NCBI GenBank assembly: GCA_012515235.1
Contig: JAAYYU010000074.1
Coordinates: 1 to 38,716 of the forward strand
Origin: Candidatus Anammoximicrobium sp.
GTDB lineage: Bacteria; Planctomycetota; Planctomycetia; Pirellulales; Pirellulaceae
DNA length: 38,716 nucleotides
Direction: 5' to 3'
Shown: positions 1 to 8,277 of the stretch, in pieces
How the letters are laid out: every line of letters starts with the position of its first letter
How positions within the stretch are numbered: position 1 is the first letter of the stretch
The notes under the pieces: model-generated
Database searches by the model: none
What the model was told of the DNA's origin: nothing
The model's input: the letters and a program-made list of their open reading frames with translations, nothing else
Position numbers and translations under genes: made by a program

Positions 1-55
1 ATAGGTAGACTCTAGCAACTCCCCGCCTTTTCATGCAAGGGTAGGCAAAAAAACG

Positions 56-1270
56 TCACCCCACCTGCCGCGCGACCTCGATCGCCAGCCGCTGGTCCCG
101 CTCCGCGTACACCTGCGTCACGTCGGCCTTGCTGTGCCCCAGCACCACCTGGGCGGCCTCCAAACCGAACCGCTGGCGGACCTCGGTACCCAGGCTGTGA
201 CGGAGTTGATTCGGGTGCCACCAGTTCGTTTTTCTCCATGCTTTCAGACGGTCACCTTCAAGACCTTCAGGTGGGGGGAATGCCCGTTCGCACGCACGCC
301 GAACCGCCCAAAGATAGGACGTTCGAGTGTAGTGGTCGCCGGGCTTTCGCTTCGCATTCAGTTTCGAGCGATCCATTTGGCTGGGCCGCACCTTCGTCTT
401 GCGTTTCGCTCGCAGTTCATCCTTGCGTTGCCGCTCCGACTCCAGTGGCGAGAAACAGTACGAGGTCGAGTCGCGGAAGAGGTATGGCGTCAGAATCGCC
501 TGCGCCCGCGGGCCGATGGCGATGGTACGGCCACGTCCGTGGTGTTCGCACTTGTGGCTTGCCGGCCGGTACAACCAGACATCGCCCTTGCGGTCGATAT
601 CGCAAGGCCGGATCATGCAAACCTCGGACGGCCGGCATCCGATCAAACGCTGCAGGCTGACCATGTCGGCCACGACAGCGGTCAGGTGGGGCAGGGTGGC
701 ATCCACCGTCGCGTCATCGACTGGCCCGATCGGAATGGCTTCCCGAGCCTCGGTACGGCCCTTCTGCAGTCCCTGCACGGTGGCCAGAGCATGGCTGAGA
801 TTCTCCGGCGCCAGTTCCTCGGAGACGGCCCAGCGGAACAGGCGTTTGATTTTCCCGACGCGGCTGTTAATGACTCCGCGGCTCAAGTTGTCGTCAATCA
901 TCTGCTGCTGGATCGCCTTTAGCGACTTCGGCCCGAATTCCCGCACAGACTTTGAACCGTACAGGCGTTTTAGCGTCCGACATGCCTGGCGGATGTTGTC
1001 GATCTCCTTGGTGGGCTCGCCGTTCTTCCGGTAGTGCGACTCAGCAAATTTCCAGTAACAGGCTATCAATTCAGCGATGGTCAGATCAGTGCCCCTCGGC
1101 AGCCTTCGGCCGTTGGTGGTCCACTCGCCGACAAGACGGTCGTATTCGTCGTGACTGGCTTGGGTACCGTACGGCCCGAGATAGTGATCCTGCCCGTTCA
1201 GAGTGACGATGGCTTGCCCGCTGGCCCTATGTCGGCGGTACTTTGGCAGGGACTTGGTAAGACGCGGCAT
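56..1270 (-). CDS. Tyrosine-type site-specific recombinase (integrase)
   Basis: A 404-residue integrase that would catalyse integration and excision of a mobile island. Seen: an N-terminal arm/SAM-like core-binding region (about 1-175) and a C-terminal catalytic domain with R213 in GCRPSEV, a candidate K240, R357 in NQLRHS, H379 in LGHS and nucleophile Y388 in QVYAERD. The usual H of the HxxR box is N354 here, with a histidine two residues earlier. I chose the ATG at 1270 rather than the upstream in-frame ATG at 1300 because GGGAGG lies 7 nt before it and the sequence MPRLTKSLPKYRRH is a typical planctomycete integrase start. The gene reads away from the 3' end of tRNA-Gly 124 nt upstream, the standard arrangement for a tRNA-targeting island. 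The leader carries a perfect palindrome. The island cargo would lie left of the window. Confidence 0.93.
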   Translation of the reverse strand: MPRLTKSLPKYRRHRASGQAIVTLNGQDHYLGPYGTQASHDEYDRLVGEWTTNGRRLPRGTDLTIAELIACYWKFAESHYRKNGEPTKEIDNIRQACRTLKRLYGSKSVREFGPKSLKAIQQQMIDDNLSRGVINSRVGKIKRLFRWAVSEELAPENLSHALATVQGLQKGRTEAREAIPIGPVDDATVDATLPHLTAVVADMVSLQRLIGCRPSEVCMIRPCDIDRKGDVWLYRPASHKCEHHGRGRTIAIGPRAQAILTPYLFRDSTSYCFSPLESERQRKDELRAKRKTKVRPSQMDRSKLNAKRKPGDHYTRTSYLWAVRRACERAFPPPEGLEGDRLKAWRKTNWWHPNQLRHSLGTEVRQRFGLEAAQVVLGHSKADVTQVYAERDQRLAIEVARQVG

Positions 1271-1296
1271 GTGCAGCCCTCCCGGGTAAGAATTCG

Positions 1297-1320
1297 CCAA
1301 AACGGTAAATACCGTTTTGG
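1297..1320. repeat. Perfect 10-bp inverted repeat in the integrase leader
   Basis: Arms ccaaaacggt and accgttttgg are perfect complements around a 4-nt AAAT spacer. The palindrome starts 27 nt before the integrase ATG and sits between that gene and the tRNA. It could be an operator for the integrase gene or a recombinase/excisionase binding site; the sequence alone does not decide. Confidence 0.8.
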
Positions 1321-1393
1321 CTTCCGGAAAAAGGCCGCACTGCCGACCATCGGCAGGTATCGTAAGTACTTGATTCGGCTTGACTTACATTAG

Positions 1394-1466
1394 AGCGGGC
1401 GAAGGGACTCGAACCCTCGACATCCAGCTTGGGAAGCTAGCACTCTGCCAACTGAGTTACGCCCGC
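1394..1466 (-). tRNA. tRNA-Gly (anticodon CCC)
   Basis: The reverse complement folds into a complete cloverleaf: acceptor stem GCGGGCG/CGCCCGC, D stem ACTC/GAGT, anticodon stem CTAGC/GCTGG with loop TTCCCAA (anticodon CCC), and T stem GAGGG/CCCTT with loop TTCGAGT. The discriminator base is T and no CCA is encoded. It reads glycine GGG codons. Its 3' end faces the integrase gene, so its 3' half is the likely chromosomal attachment site of the island to the left. Confidence 0.96.
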
Positions 1467-1638
1467 GGAAAGGGCGGCTTAGTCTGCCGTCACAGATGAG
1501 TTTAGCAAGTTGCCGTGGGCGTGCAAGCGGATCGAGGCCAAGAAATGGTCGTCGGGGGAGGGCAGATTAAGGTGGGGCTGGCCTGCTGCAACCCTGGCTG
1601 GTGCGGATTGGGCGGGGGGGGATGGCTCCGTGCCGAAA

Positions 1639-2439
1639 TTAGAATCTGTGGCCTCGTTGCGGCCCCAGTTTGGTGAGCGTCAGGACTTCCGGGCCTTCCT
1701 GTCCCATCAAGATGGTGTGCTCGAACTGCGCCGACAAGCGGCCGTCCTTGGTGCGCACTGTCCAGCCGTCCTTTTCGTCCTGCTCCCCGTCCGGCACGCC
1801 CGCATTGATCATCGGTTCGATGGTGAACGAGACGCCCGGCGGCAGTCGCTGGCGGCGGCCTTCGGGCGTGGGCACGTGGGAGACGGTAGGGTCCTGATGG
1901 AATTTGCGGCCCACGCCGTGCCCGACGTAGTCCTTGACAACGCTGAAGCCTCGGGAGTGAGCCAGACGCACGATGACGGTGCCGATGTCCGAAACGCGGC
2001 AGTTCGGCTTGATGGTGTCGATGGCGACCCACAGGCAGTCGAACGCGCACTGAGTGACCGCTCGCGCCTCGTCGGAGACTTGGCCGATCAGAAAGGTTTC
2101 CGATTGATCCCCGTGCCAGCCGTTGACGATGGTGGTGACGTCGACGTTGACGATATCGCCTTCTTGCAGGACATAATCGGACGGGATGCCGTGGCAGATC
2201 ACGTCATTCACGCTGATACAGCAGCTTTTGGGATAGCCCTGGTAGTTCAGCGATGCCGGGATGTGCCCGTGATGGAGCGTGTATTCGTGAATCAGGCGGT
2301 CGATTTCGGCCGTCGCGATGCCGGGATGAATGTACTGCCGGGCAAAGTCCATCACTTGGGCGTTGAAGCGTCCCGCCTCGCGCAGCCCTTGCCGCTTTTC
2401 CCGCTCAACCTGCTGCCGTTTTGCCCTTCGCATCAACAT
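1639..2439 (-). CDS. map: Type I methionine aminopeptidase
   Basis: Cytosolic metalloenzyme that removes the initiator methionine from nascent proteins. The 266-residue length and the pita-bread motifs fit the family: H83 in ICHGIPS, metal ligands D100 (NVDVT), D111 (GDQSETF), H174 (YVGHGVGR), E208 (TIEPMIN) and E240 (FEHTIL). The N-terminus has a basic helix before the catalytic domain. Two ATGs lie close together (2439 and 2433) with only a weak GAG-type ribosome binding site, so the exact start may be two residues further in. It is divergent from the flavodoxin gene, with 126 bp between them, and stands alone rather than in the ribosomal-protein operon where many bacteria keep it. Confidence 0.96.
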   Translation of the reverse strand: MLMRRAKRQQVEREKRQGLREAGRFNAQVMDFARQYIHPGIATAEIDRLIHEYTLHHGHIPASLNYQGYPKSCCISVNDVICHGIPSDYVLQEGDIVNVDVTTIVNGWHGDQSETFLIGQVSDEARAVTQCAFDCLWVAIDTIKPNCRVSDIGTVIVRLAHSRGFSVVKDYVGHGVGRKFHQDPTVSHVPTPEGRRQRLPPGVSFTIEPMINAGVPDGEQDEKDGWTVRTKDGRLSAQFEHTILMGQEGPEVLTLTKLGPQRGHRF

Positions 2440-2565
2440 GAATGTTTCTCGTCTGATCGGGGGAAACTCCCAACTTCAGCCAAATAAAGTATCATAATCC
2501 CGCGTTTGGCAACATGCCCTTGGCGTGTGAAATCCTGTCACGACAAACTGCTGGAGACTCGGACC

Positions 2566-3300
2566 ATGCCCGCAACGATTCCTCTTCCCCACGTTTTTCG
2601 ACCAGGTTTTGCGACGCACTCGCCGGAGGCTTTGGCCAAAGATAGGCGATTGGCGGCCCCGTTGCCACGGGCCGTCCGCGCGGGCCGGGTGCCGATCGCG
2701 ATCGTCGCCGCGGTGCTGGGGATGGCCACCGAGTTGTCTGGTGCGGAAGGCGAAGCGTCGGCGGATACGCCGCCGGTTCGCGTGTTGGTCGTGTACCATT
2801 CGCGCCGCGGGAACACGGAGAAGATGGCCTTGGCCGTCGCTGATGCGGCACGACGCGTGCCCGGCGTGTCGGCAAGCGTCAAACGGGTCCAGGAAGCCAC
2901 CAAGGAGGACCTTCAAGCGGCCGACGGTTTGGCACTCGGTTCGCCCACCTACTTTGCGGGGATTGCGGGCGAGATGAAGGTGATCATGGACGACTGGAAC
3001 TGGAAATGGAAAGTGGATTTCACCGACAAGGTGGGCGGCGCGTTTGCCACCGGCGGCGGGCAGACGGGCGGCAAGGAGCAGACGGTGGTCTCGTTGCTGT
3101 TGTTCATGCTGAACAACCGCATGATTGTGGCGGGCCCGCTGTACCAAAACGAAACAGGCGAAGACATTTGGGGCGAATTGGGTTCCAGTGCCATGACGGG
3201 GCCGCTCGATCCGGGCGTCGGCGACGCGGAACTTGACGCCGCACGACGACTGGGCGATCGCGTCGCGAGGCTGGCCAAAAGGCTCCAAGGGCGTCTCTGA
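2566..3300 (+). CDS. Flavodoxin-family protein, possibly exported
   Basis: A 244-residue protein whose C-terminal 175 residues form a flavodoxin/WrbA-type FMN-binding domain. The phosphate loop is SRRGNT (79-84), followed by GSPTYFAG (flavin-contact loop) and FATGGGQTGGKEQ, as in NAD(P)H:quinone oxidoreductases. The start at 2566 has GGAG 9 nt upstream. Before the flavodoxin domain lie about 70 extra residues with an arginine-containing stretch and a hydrophobic segment (VPIAIVAAVLGMA, 42-54), which resembles a long signal peptide or membrane anchor. A flavoprotein outside the cytoplasm would be unusual. An alternative start at the internal ATG (residue 53, about 2722) would give a plain cytosolic protein. 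Confidence 0.85.
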   Translation: MPATIPLPHVFRPGFATHSPEALAKDRRLAAPLPRAVRAGRVPIAIVAAVLGMATELSGAEGEASADTPPVRVLVVYHSRRGNTEKMALAVADAARRVPGVSASVKRVQEATKEDLQAADGLALGSPTYFAGIAGEMKVIMDDWNWKWKVDFTDKVGGAFATGGGQTGGKEQTVVSLLLFMLNNRMIVAGPLYQNETGEDIWGELGSSAMTGPLDPGVGDAELDAARRLGDRVARLAKRLQGRL

Positions 3301-3440
3301 CGGGTCTGACGGCGGAACGCAGAAGACCGGGGCGCGGCAGCCGGCGCCCGAGAATTGCGGCTTTTTCGGGAGAAGCCGGGTCGTTCGAAACAAAAACTCG
3401 CCGCGCCCCCAACGGAGCGAGAGATTTCTTTGCGCGGGTG

Positions 3441-3469
3441 TTGACAGACTCCATTCGTCATCCGACAAC
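3441..3469 (+). promoter_or_regulatory. Possible sigma-70 promoter upstream of the ROK gene
   Basis: A perfect TTGACA (3441-3446) is followed after 17 nt by GACAAC, a poor -10 box (3 of 6). It lies 45 nt before the ROK start codon and in the right direction. Weak support because of the -10. Confidence 0.3.
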
Positions 3470-3514
3470 CATTACCGCGACGGACAAAGGCGAGCGATTC
3501 GGAGGGACGATACG

Positions 3515-4645
3515 ATGAACGGGGAACCACTGTACGTTGCGATTGACGTCGGGGCGGGCTTCGGCGCGAAAATCGGGCTGTTCAGCAACCCAGCCAACCA
3601 ATTCGGGGAGGATCTGCTGCCGCGGGAGGAATTCGCGGACGACATCGACCAGTTTGTGGCGAGATTGGTGGAGAAGATCAAGCAGTTGGTGCGGCAGTCG
3701 GGCCGGCGGATGACCGACGCGAGGGCGATTGGGATCGCCTCGCCCGGCCTGTTCCGCTCCGACGGCAGTTATCTGCTTGCGGCGAACCTGACCTTTCTCA
3801 ACGACCAGAACCTTCCCGAGCGGTTGGCCGCTGCGACGGGCGTTCCCGCCGCGATCGAAAACGACGCCAATGCCGGCGGGTTGGCGGAATGGTCTGTGTT
3901 GCGTACGGATCTGTTGTACTGGGTCTTCGGCGGCGGTTGGGGCGGGGCTTGGATTGACAAGGAGGGCCGCGTCAAGTTTCCGGCGTTGGACTGGGACGGA
4001 GACGACCGGAAGTTGCACTATACGAACGAACCGGGGTACGCGACGCCTCTGGACAAACTGAAGCTGAAGACGCTGTTTTACCAATACGGAGCGTCGTTCG
4101 ACCGTTTCGAGCAAATTGTGGTCGAGGATCTGGCGATCCCCAACGGCAGACTCACCGGACCCGGCGACGACGTGAACACCATCCGTGCTGAGATGATCCT
4201 GTCCGGACCCGGACGGTGCCGGTTGTTCCGCGCCGTCGTGGGCGACGACGATTTTCACACGCGGTTCCTGTACATCCGCGAGAAGAAGCAGATGTCCGAT
4301 CCGTCCATCGCCGGCAAGCACATCAGCAAGCTGAGCAGCATGCGGGTGGAACCGGCGGTCAACACGGATCGGCTCTTCGGCCGGATTCTGGCCGAGGCGA
4401 CCTTGACGATCTTCAAGCAGGCGCGCAAGGACGGTTTGCGCGAAGACTTGCCGATCTGTCTGGGCGGCAAACCGTCCTACGCGTTGCCCTATTTCGGACC
4501 GTCGGCGCAGAGTCGCATCGGCGCGGCGGGGGTCATGAGCTACCTGCGTCCCTCGGTGATCGACGAACGCGGCTTCAACGCCAATCTGGTCGGGGCCGCC
4601 GTGCTGGCCGAACAAACGGCGACTCGGCAAGCGGCCGCGTCCTGA
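3515..4645 (+). CDS. ROK-family sugar kinase-like protein, divergent
   Basis: A 376-residue protein of the ROK (repressor/ORF/kinase) branch of the ASKHA ATPases. Seen: an N-terminal phosphate loop DVGAGFGAKIGLF (11-23), the GIASPG segment (73-78), and ENDAN (115-119), whose D117 matches the ROK catalytic base. A late glycine turn CLGGKPS follows. The ROK zinc site (GH plus CxCGxxGCxE) is missing; instead there is a long region from about 140 to 290 with no cysteine cluster. It may phosphorylate an unusual hexose or aminosugar, or have lost kinase function. The start at 3515 is supported by GGAGGG 8 nt upstream; the in-frame ATG at 3233 lies inside the flavodoxin gene. It converges with the protease gene. 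Confidence 0.8.
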   Translation: MNGEPLYVAIDVGAGFGAKIGLFSNPANQFGEDLLPREEFADDIDQFVARLVEKIKQLVRQSGRRMTDARAIGIASPGLFRSDGSYLLAANLTFLNDQNLPERLAAATGVPAAIENDANAGGLAEWSVLRTDLLYWVFGGGWGGAWIDKEGRVKFPALDWDGDDRKLHYTNEPGYATPLDKLKLKTLFYQYGASFDRFEQIVVEDLAIPNGRLTGPGDDVNTIRAEMILSGPGRCRLFRAVVGDDDFHTRFLYIREKKQMSDPSIAGKHISKLSSMRVEPAVNTDRLFGRILAEATLTIFKQARKDGLREDLPICLGGKPSYALPYFGPSAQSRIGAAGVMSYLRPSVIDERGFNANLVGAAVLAEQTATRQAAAS

Positions 4646-4680
4646 GCGCCAGGCTCGTCCGGGGCGTGACTGCTGCCGAA

Positions 4681-4777
4681 ACGTGAATCCGCCGTGGGAT
4701 GCCAGAAGCTGAATCGGACCGTCTGCCTCGAACGGGACAACGGTGCCGCCGGAACGTGAATCCGCCGTGAGATGCCA
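4681..4777. repeat. Pair of 24-bp direct repeats in a convergent intergenic gap
   Basis: Copies at 4681-4704 and 4754-4777 start with acgtgaatccgccgtg and match at 23 of 24 positions, 73 bp apart, between the ROK and protease genes. No coding potential or clear hairpin terminator was recognised in this gap (4646-4821). Confidence 0.75.
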
Positions 4778-4821
4778 ACGATCTTTTGCGAACGGGGCGA
4801 CGGGACGTCCGTCGCGAGGCC

Positions 4822-5784
4822 TCACGGCGTCCGGCCGGCCAAGTGAGCGGTTGGCCGAATCAGTTTCAGGAGGCTGGCGGCGGGAACGCACGTGCGAAAG
4901 ACCATCTGCAGGTTCCGCTGTCGTTGCTCGTCTTCGCTGTAGTAGATCGATTCGGTGCTGCTGACCACGGCGACCACGTGCCCCTGTTGGTTCAGCACCG
5001 GCGCGCCGCTCGATCCCCGCGCGTACTCGGCCGTCACGGCGACCGCGTCCACCGCTTCGCCTCCCAACTCCGTCTTCATGTACCGGGACACGACCCCCGC
5101 CGTGTAGCAATAGAACCGGCCGTCGGGATGGCTGATGATGCTGACCGGCGAACCCACGGGCGCTGCCGCGGCGCCGGCGGCCAGGGCCAGCGGGCTCAGT
5201 TCCTCCGCGTCCACTTTCAGAATCGCCAAGTCGTCTGCGCGGCTCGCGGCCAGCACCCGCTCGACAGGGTAGACGCGCGAGTCGGCGGTCATGACGACCA
5301 GGGCTTGTTCCGTCGAGGAATTCACCACGTGATAGTTGGTGACCACGGCGCCGTGCGAGCTGATGACGAACCCCGAAGCGGTGTCGGCGTGCCAGCGCGA
5401 GCAGTTGTTGCACTTGTAGAGAGCGCCGACGACCACCACGGAGTCCTTGGCCAGGAGGAACAGTCCGGCGGAGTCGCTGGCGGTCGGAGCGGACTGCGGG
5501 AGCTCTAGTTGGCACGAGGCAACGGCCAGCTGTTGGCAGAGAACCGACGTTCCGACGGTGCGTCCGCGTTCGATCAGCGCCACGCCTTGCCGGATCAGAT
5601 TGCTCTGGAGCCGTCGGTCTTCCAGGCAGACCGCCCCAGGATGATTCTCCCGGTCGGCCTGGCACCGATTCGCCGCGGCGGGCGACGGGCTGCACTCGGG
5701 ACCGAGAGACGGTTGCGGGCAGCGAAAGTACGCCGATTGGAACAACAGCAAAGCACCCATTACCGCAGCAAGCGTCCAACGCAT
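4822..5784 (-). CDS. Secreted trypsin-like (HtrA-type) serine protease without PDZ domain
   Basis: A 320-residue S1-family protease. The N-terminal signal peptide (MRWTLAAVMGALLLF) directs it out of the cytoplasm. The catalytic triad is readable: H152 in TNYHVV, D185 in ADDLAILKV and S259 in ARGSSGAPV. The oxyanion motif is GSSGAP rather than the common GNSGGP. Unlike DegP/HtrA, no PDZ domain follows; the chain ends about 60 residues after the serine. The region before the protease fold is cysteine-rich (C22, C31, C41, C53, C83, C91) and the protease domain opens with KCNNCSRWH (C125, C128, H132), a possible disulfide or metal site. Likely role: extracytoplasmic quality control or a secreted protease. 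Confidence 0.88.
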   Translation of the reverse strand: MRWTLAAVMGALLLFQSAYFRCPQPSLGPECSPSPAAANRCQADRENHPGAVCLEDRRLQSNLIRQGVALIERGRTVGTSVLCQQLAVASCQLELPQSAPTASDSAGLFLLAKDSVVVVGALYKCNNCSRWHADTASGFVISSHGAVVTNYHVVNSSTEQALVVMTADSRVYPVERVLAASRADDLAILKVDAEELSPLALAAGAAAAPVGSPVSIISHPDGRFYCYTAGVVSRYMKTELGGEAVDAVAVTAEYARGSSGAPVLNQQGHVVAVVSSTESIYYSEDEQRQRNLQMVFRTCVPAASLLKLIRPTAHLAGRTP

Positions 5785-5994
5785 GGCGACGTCTCCTGGC
5801 CTGGAATCCTCTCGCTGAGAGTATACGACTCAACACGCTGGCGGAGCGGCGAAGTCAGGCCCCGGAGCCAGGAAACGCACAAGTACCGATCGCAGCATCG
5901 GAGCAACCGCAACACTTTTCGCCAGCGGCAAAGTCTGCGAGTTTTGCCAGCAGCCGACGGCTGTCCGAACGAGCGGACGCGAAGGGCCTCGCGA

Positions 5995-7971
5995 TCAGCT
6001 CACGTCCACGATCGCTTCGGCAAACTGCGGCAGGTCCCAGGGACCGTGTTGCACGTCGATCGGCACGACGTACCGGCGGGCGGGCACGGCGGCGGGAATC
6101 GCCAAGGTCAGCGGCAACGATCTCTCGGATTTGGCGGGCACGTCGGCCCGCGTCCAGTCTGTTGACGTCCCGCCCCACGCTGGCGGGATCGCCGCGCGGC
6201 AGGAGGTGGCCTGCGTCTGGGACGCGTGGTTGGTGACGATCACGTCCAGCTTGACGCGTTGCCCGGCCCGAACCTGCTGGGCATAGGGAAAACACCGCAC
6301 CCAGGATTCATCCAGGCCGTAGTTGGCGTGCGGCCAGGGCACCAGGGCTCCCAGTCGCTGCTCGCGTTCGTCCAGCGTTTCCCGCATGAAACGGATCTCC
6401 TGGGGCGTGAACGTGAACGCCGGATTCACATGACAGTTGAAGAGGTGGGTCGGCTGGAGCTTTTCGATCAGCGTCAGGCAGTACTGGAAGCCCACGCCGC
6501 GGCCCAGAAAGTTGCGGTTCTGGGCGCAGTAGTCGTCGATTCCCGACATGGTGTGGGAATCGCCCACGAAGAGCATCCGCAAGCCCTGGCCTTCGACCAG
6601 CAGGGCGGCGTGGTACAGTGTCTGGCCGGGAAAGAAATACGAAGTCAACTTGAACTCCTGCCACTCCCACGACTGGCCGTCCTCCATCGGACGGTGGACG
6701 CGCACCGCCTCCGGGGCCAGGCACGGCAACCGCCAGGCACGCGGGTTGGAGAGCACGTCGGCCAAGCGGCGGTCGGTGAAGCACGGACAGTCGAATTCCT
6801 TCTGAAACAGCGGGATGCCGTCCGTGTGGTCGAAGTGGTAGTGCGTCACCCACAGCCCCTCGACGCGTTTGATCTCGCCTCGCTCGATCATCTTCTGCAA
6901 TTGTCGGACGACGTTGTTCGAGCCGACATCCATCACGAAGGCCGCCCCGGTTTTGGAAACCAGCATCCAGGTGGTGCCGAAATGCCGCAGGCAGGAAGGC
7001 GGGTCGATGCCCGGTCGGATCGGCATCTGGCCGGGCCGCCCGGCATAAGCGGCGAACAAGTCCGGGAAGTAATGCCGCAGCGCGCTGATCGCCACGTAGT
7101 TTTCGTAACACGATTCGAAGCGTTGCGTCAGGGCGCCGATGGCCTTGGCGGGGGCGGACATGACCTCGCCGTGCGATGGGACCAGGGTTTGGGGCTCCAA
7201 CGCCTGGAGCCTCGCGAGGCTTTCGACCAATCGCCAGCGGTCGCCCAGGAAACCGTGATAGCCGCCGATCCGCCGATTGCCTTGGGAAAATCCTCTCTGC
7301 AAGCTGTACACGTCCCAAACGCGGCCTGCGCTGTACAGGCAATCACCGCAGAAGACGACCCGCCGGCCATCGACTTCGACCGCGTAACTCAGCGAGCCGT
7401 CGGTGTGTCCCGGCGTGGCAAGCACGCGAATCGTCGCGGCCCCGAAACGCAACGACTGGCCGTCCGCGTACGCTTCGTCCACGCGCACCGGTTCGGCCAG
7501 CGTCAGGCGGTGGGGGCGGAAGCTGGCGTAAACGCGCCACAGATTTTTGTCGTCGTTCCAGTAGGCGGCCGGATCGGCGAACAACTCGCGTTCGCTCTCC
7601 GGCACTCCGAACTTCGCGCCGGAAGCCGCCCAACGAGACGCCCCGCACGCTTGATCACGGTGGTGATGAGTGAACACGACCTGGGCGACCGACCTGACGC
7701 CCAGTTCCGGCAAGACATCGGCGACGCGGCCATCGCCGCAGTCGATCAGCAGCGCCCGATCCCCGTCGCGGACGAGGCCCACGTTGATCGGCCCGTGGTA
7801 CACGGACAGGTGCTCCGACAGTCTGGTCGTCGAGCCGCAAGCCGGTCGTTCGCCGCCTGCAGCCGCCAACCACGGCTCGCCGCCTACGGCGAATGCCGCT
7901 GCGGCGCTGGCCTTCAGAAAGTCACGACGTGACGCACGGGTCGTTACGCAAGGGGCCTGGTCCTGCGACAT
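5995..7971 (-). CDS. Twin-arginine-exported protein with two metallo-beta-lactamase-fold domains
   Basis: A 658-residue protein. The start at 7971 follows GGGAGG by 8 nt and gives a twin-arginine signal (SRRDFLKASAAAAF, 14-27), so it is probably exported folded. Domain 1 (about 45-290) has THHHRDQ (101-107), TPGHT (H189), CGD (D210) and PSHGE (H267); the usual last histidine of HxHxDH is Q107. Domain 2 (about 325-520) has an intact HYHFDH (377-382), a possible ligand at H454, GDSH (D471) and H514. The last 120 residues look like a beta-sandwich tail. Domain 2 is expected to be a working dinuclear metal hydrolase and domain 1 altered in one metal site. Substrate unknown. Confidence 0.85.
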   Translation of the reverse strand: MSQDQAPCVTTRASRRDFLKASAAAAFAVGGEPWLAAAGGERPACGSTTRLSEHLSVYHGPINVGLVRDGDRALLIDCGDGRVADVLPELGVRSVAQVVFTHHHRDQACGASRWAASGAKFGVPESERELFADPAAYWNDDKNLWRVYASFRPHRLTLAEPVRVDEAYADGQSLRFGAATIRVLATPGHTDGSLSYAVEVDGRRVVFCGDCLYSAGRVWDVYSLQRGFSQGNRRIGGYHGFLGDRWRLVESLARLQALEPQTLVPSHGEVMSAPAKAIGALTQRFESCYENYVAISALRHYFPDLFAAYAGRPGQMPIRPGIDPPSCLRHFGTTWMLVSKTGAAFVMDVGSNNVVRQLQKMIERGEIKRVEGLWVTHYHFDHTDGIPLFQKEFDCPCFTDRRLADVLSNPRAWRLPCLAPEAVRVHRPMEDGQSWEWQEFKLTSYFFPGQTLYHAALLVEGQGLRMLFVGDSHTMSGIDDYCAQNRNFLGRGVGFQYCLTLIEKLQPTHLFNCHVNPAFTFTPQEIRFMRETLDEREQRLGALVPWPHANYGLDESWVRCFPYAQQVRAGQRVKLDVIVTNHASQTQATSCRAAIPPAWGGTSTDWTRADVPAKSERSLPLTLAIPAAVPARRYVVPIDVQHGPWDLPQFAEAIVDVS

Positions 7972-8277
7972 GGCTTGATCCTCCCGCCCAGATTCTACCG
8001 TGCGCCAAGGCCGCATCCAACAGGCGTCCGGACACGGCTCTGTCGTCCCAATTCCCTTGTTCGCGGCGGCGAGTTGTTTGCGGCGAGGGATTTCGACCAC
8101 TGGGAAGAGACGGAAACCGCCAGGCCACCGGTCCGGCGGGGGCCAACGCATTCGCGCGCGGCGATGCCGTGCTGATCCGCGGCGACCACGGTCGAGCAAG
8201 CGTCGCAGCGCCAGTGCGCGGCACGACGCGAAGGGGGCAGGACAGCCGGCGTCGGCCGGTCGAAGCCTGACGAACGG
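7972..8277. other. Intergenic stretch, no gene recognised
   Basis: About 306 bp upstream of the tandem metallo-hydrolase gene. It should hold that gene's promoter, but I could not pick a convincing -35/-10 pair. The open frames running through it are GC-driven and have no ribosome binding site. Confidence 0.5.

Noticed and set aside
3331..3380. Terminator after the flavodoxin gene
   Set aside because: Only a 6-bp GC stem (gggcgc/gcgccc) followed at a distance by a T-run; the two parts do not form a proper stem plus U-tract.
3458..5836. 792-codon open frame on the minus strand
   Set aside because: It runs antisense through the ROK gene and shifts frame over the protease gene; composition is arginine/glycine-rich with no domain, as expected for GC-driven shadow frames.
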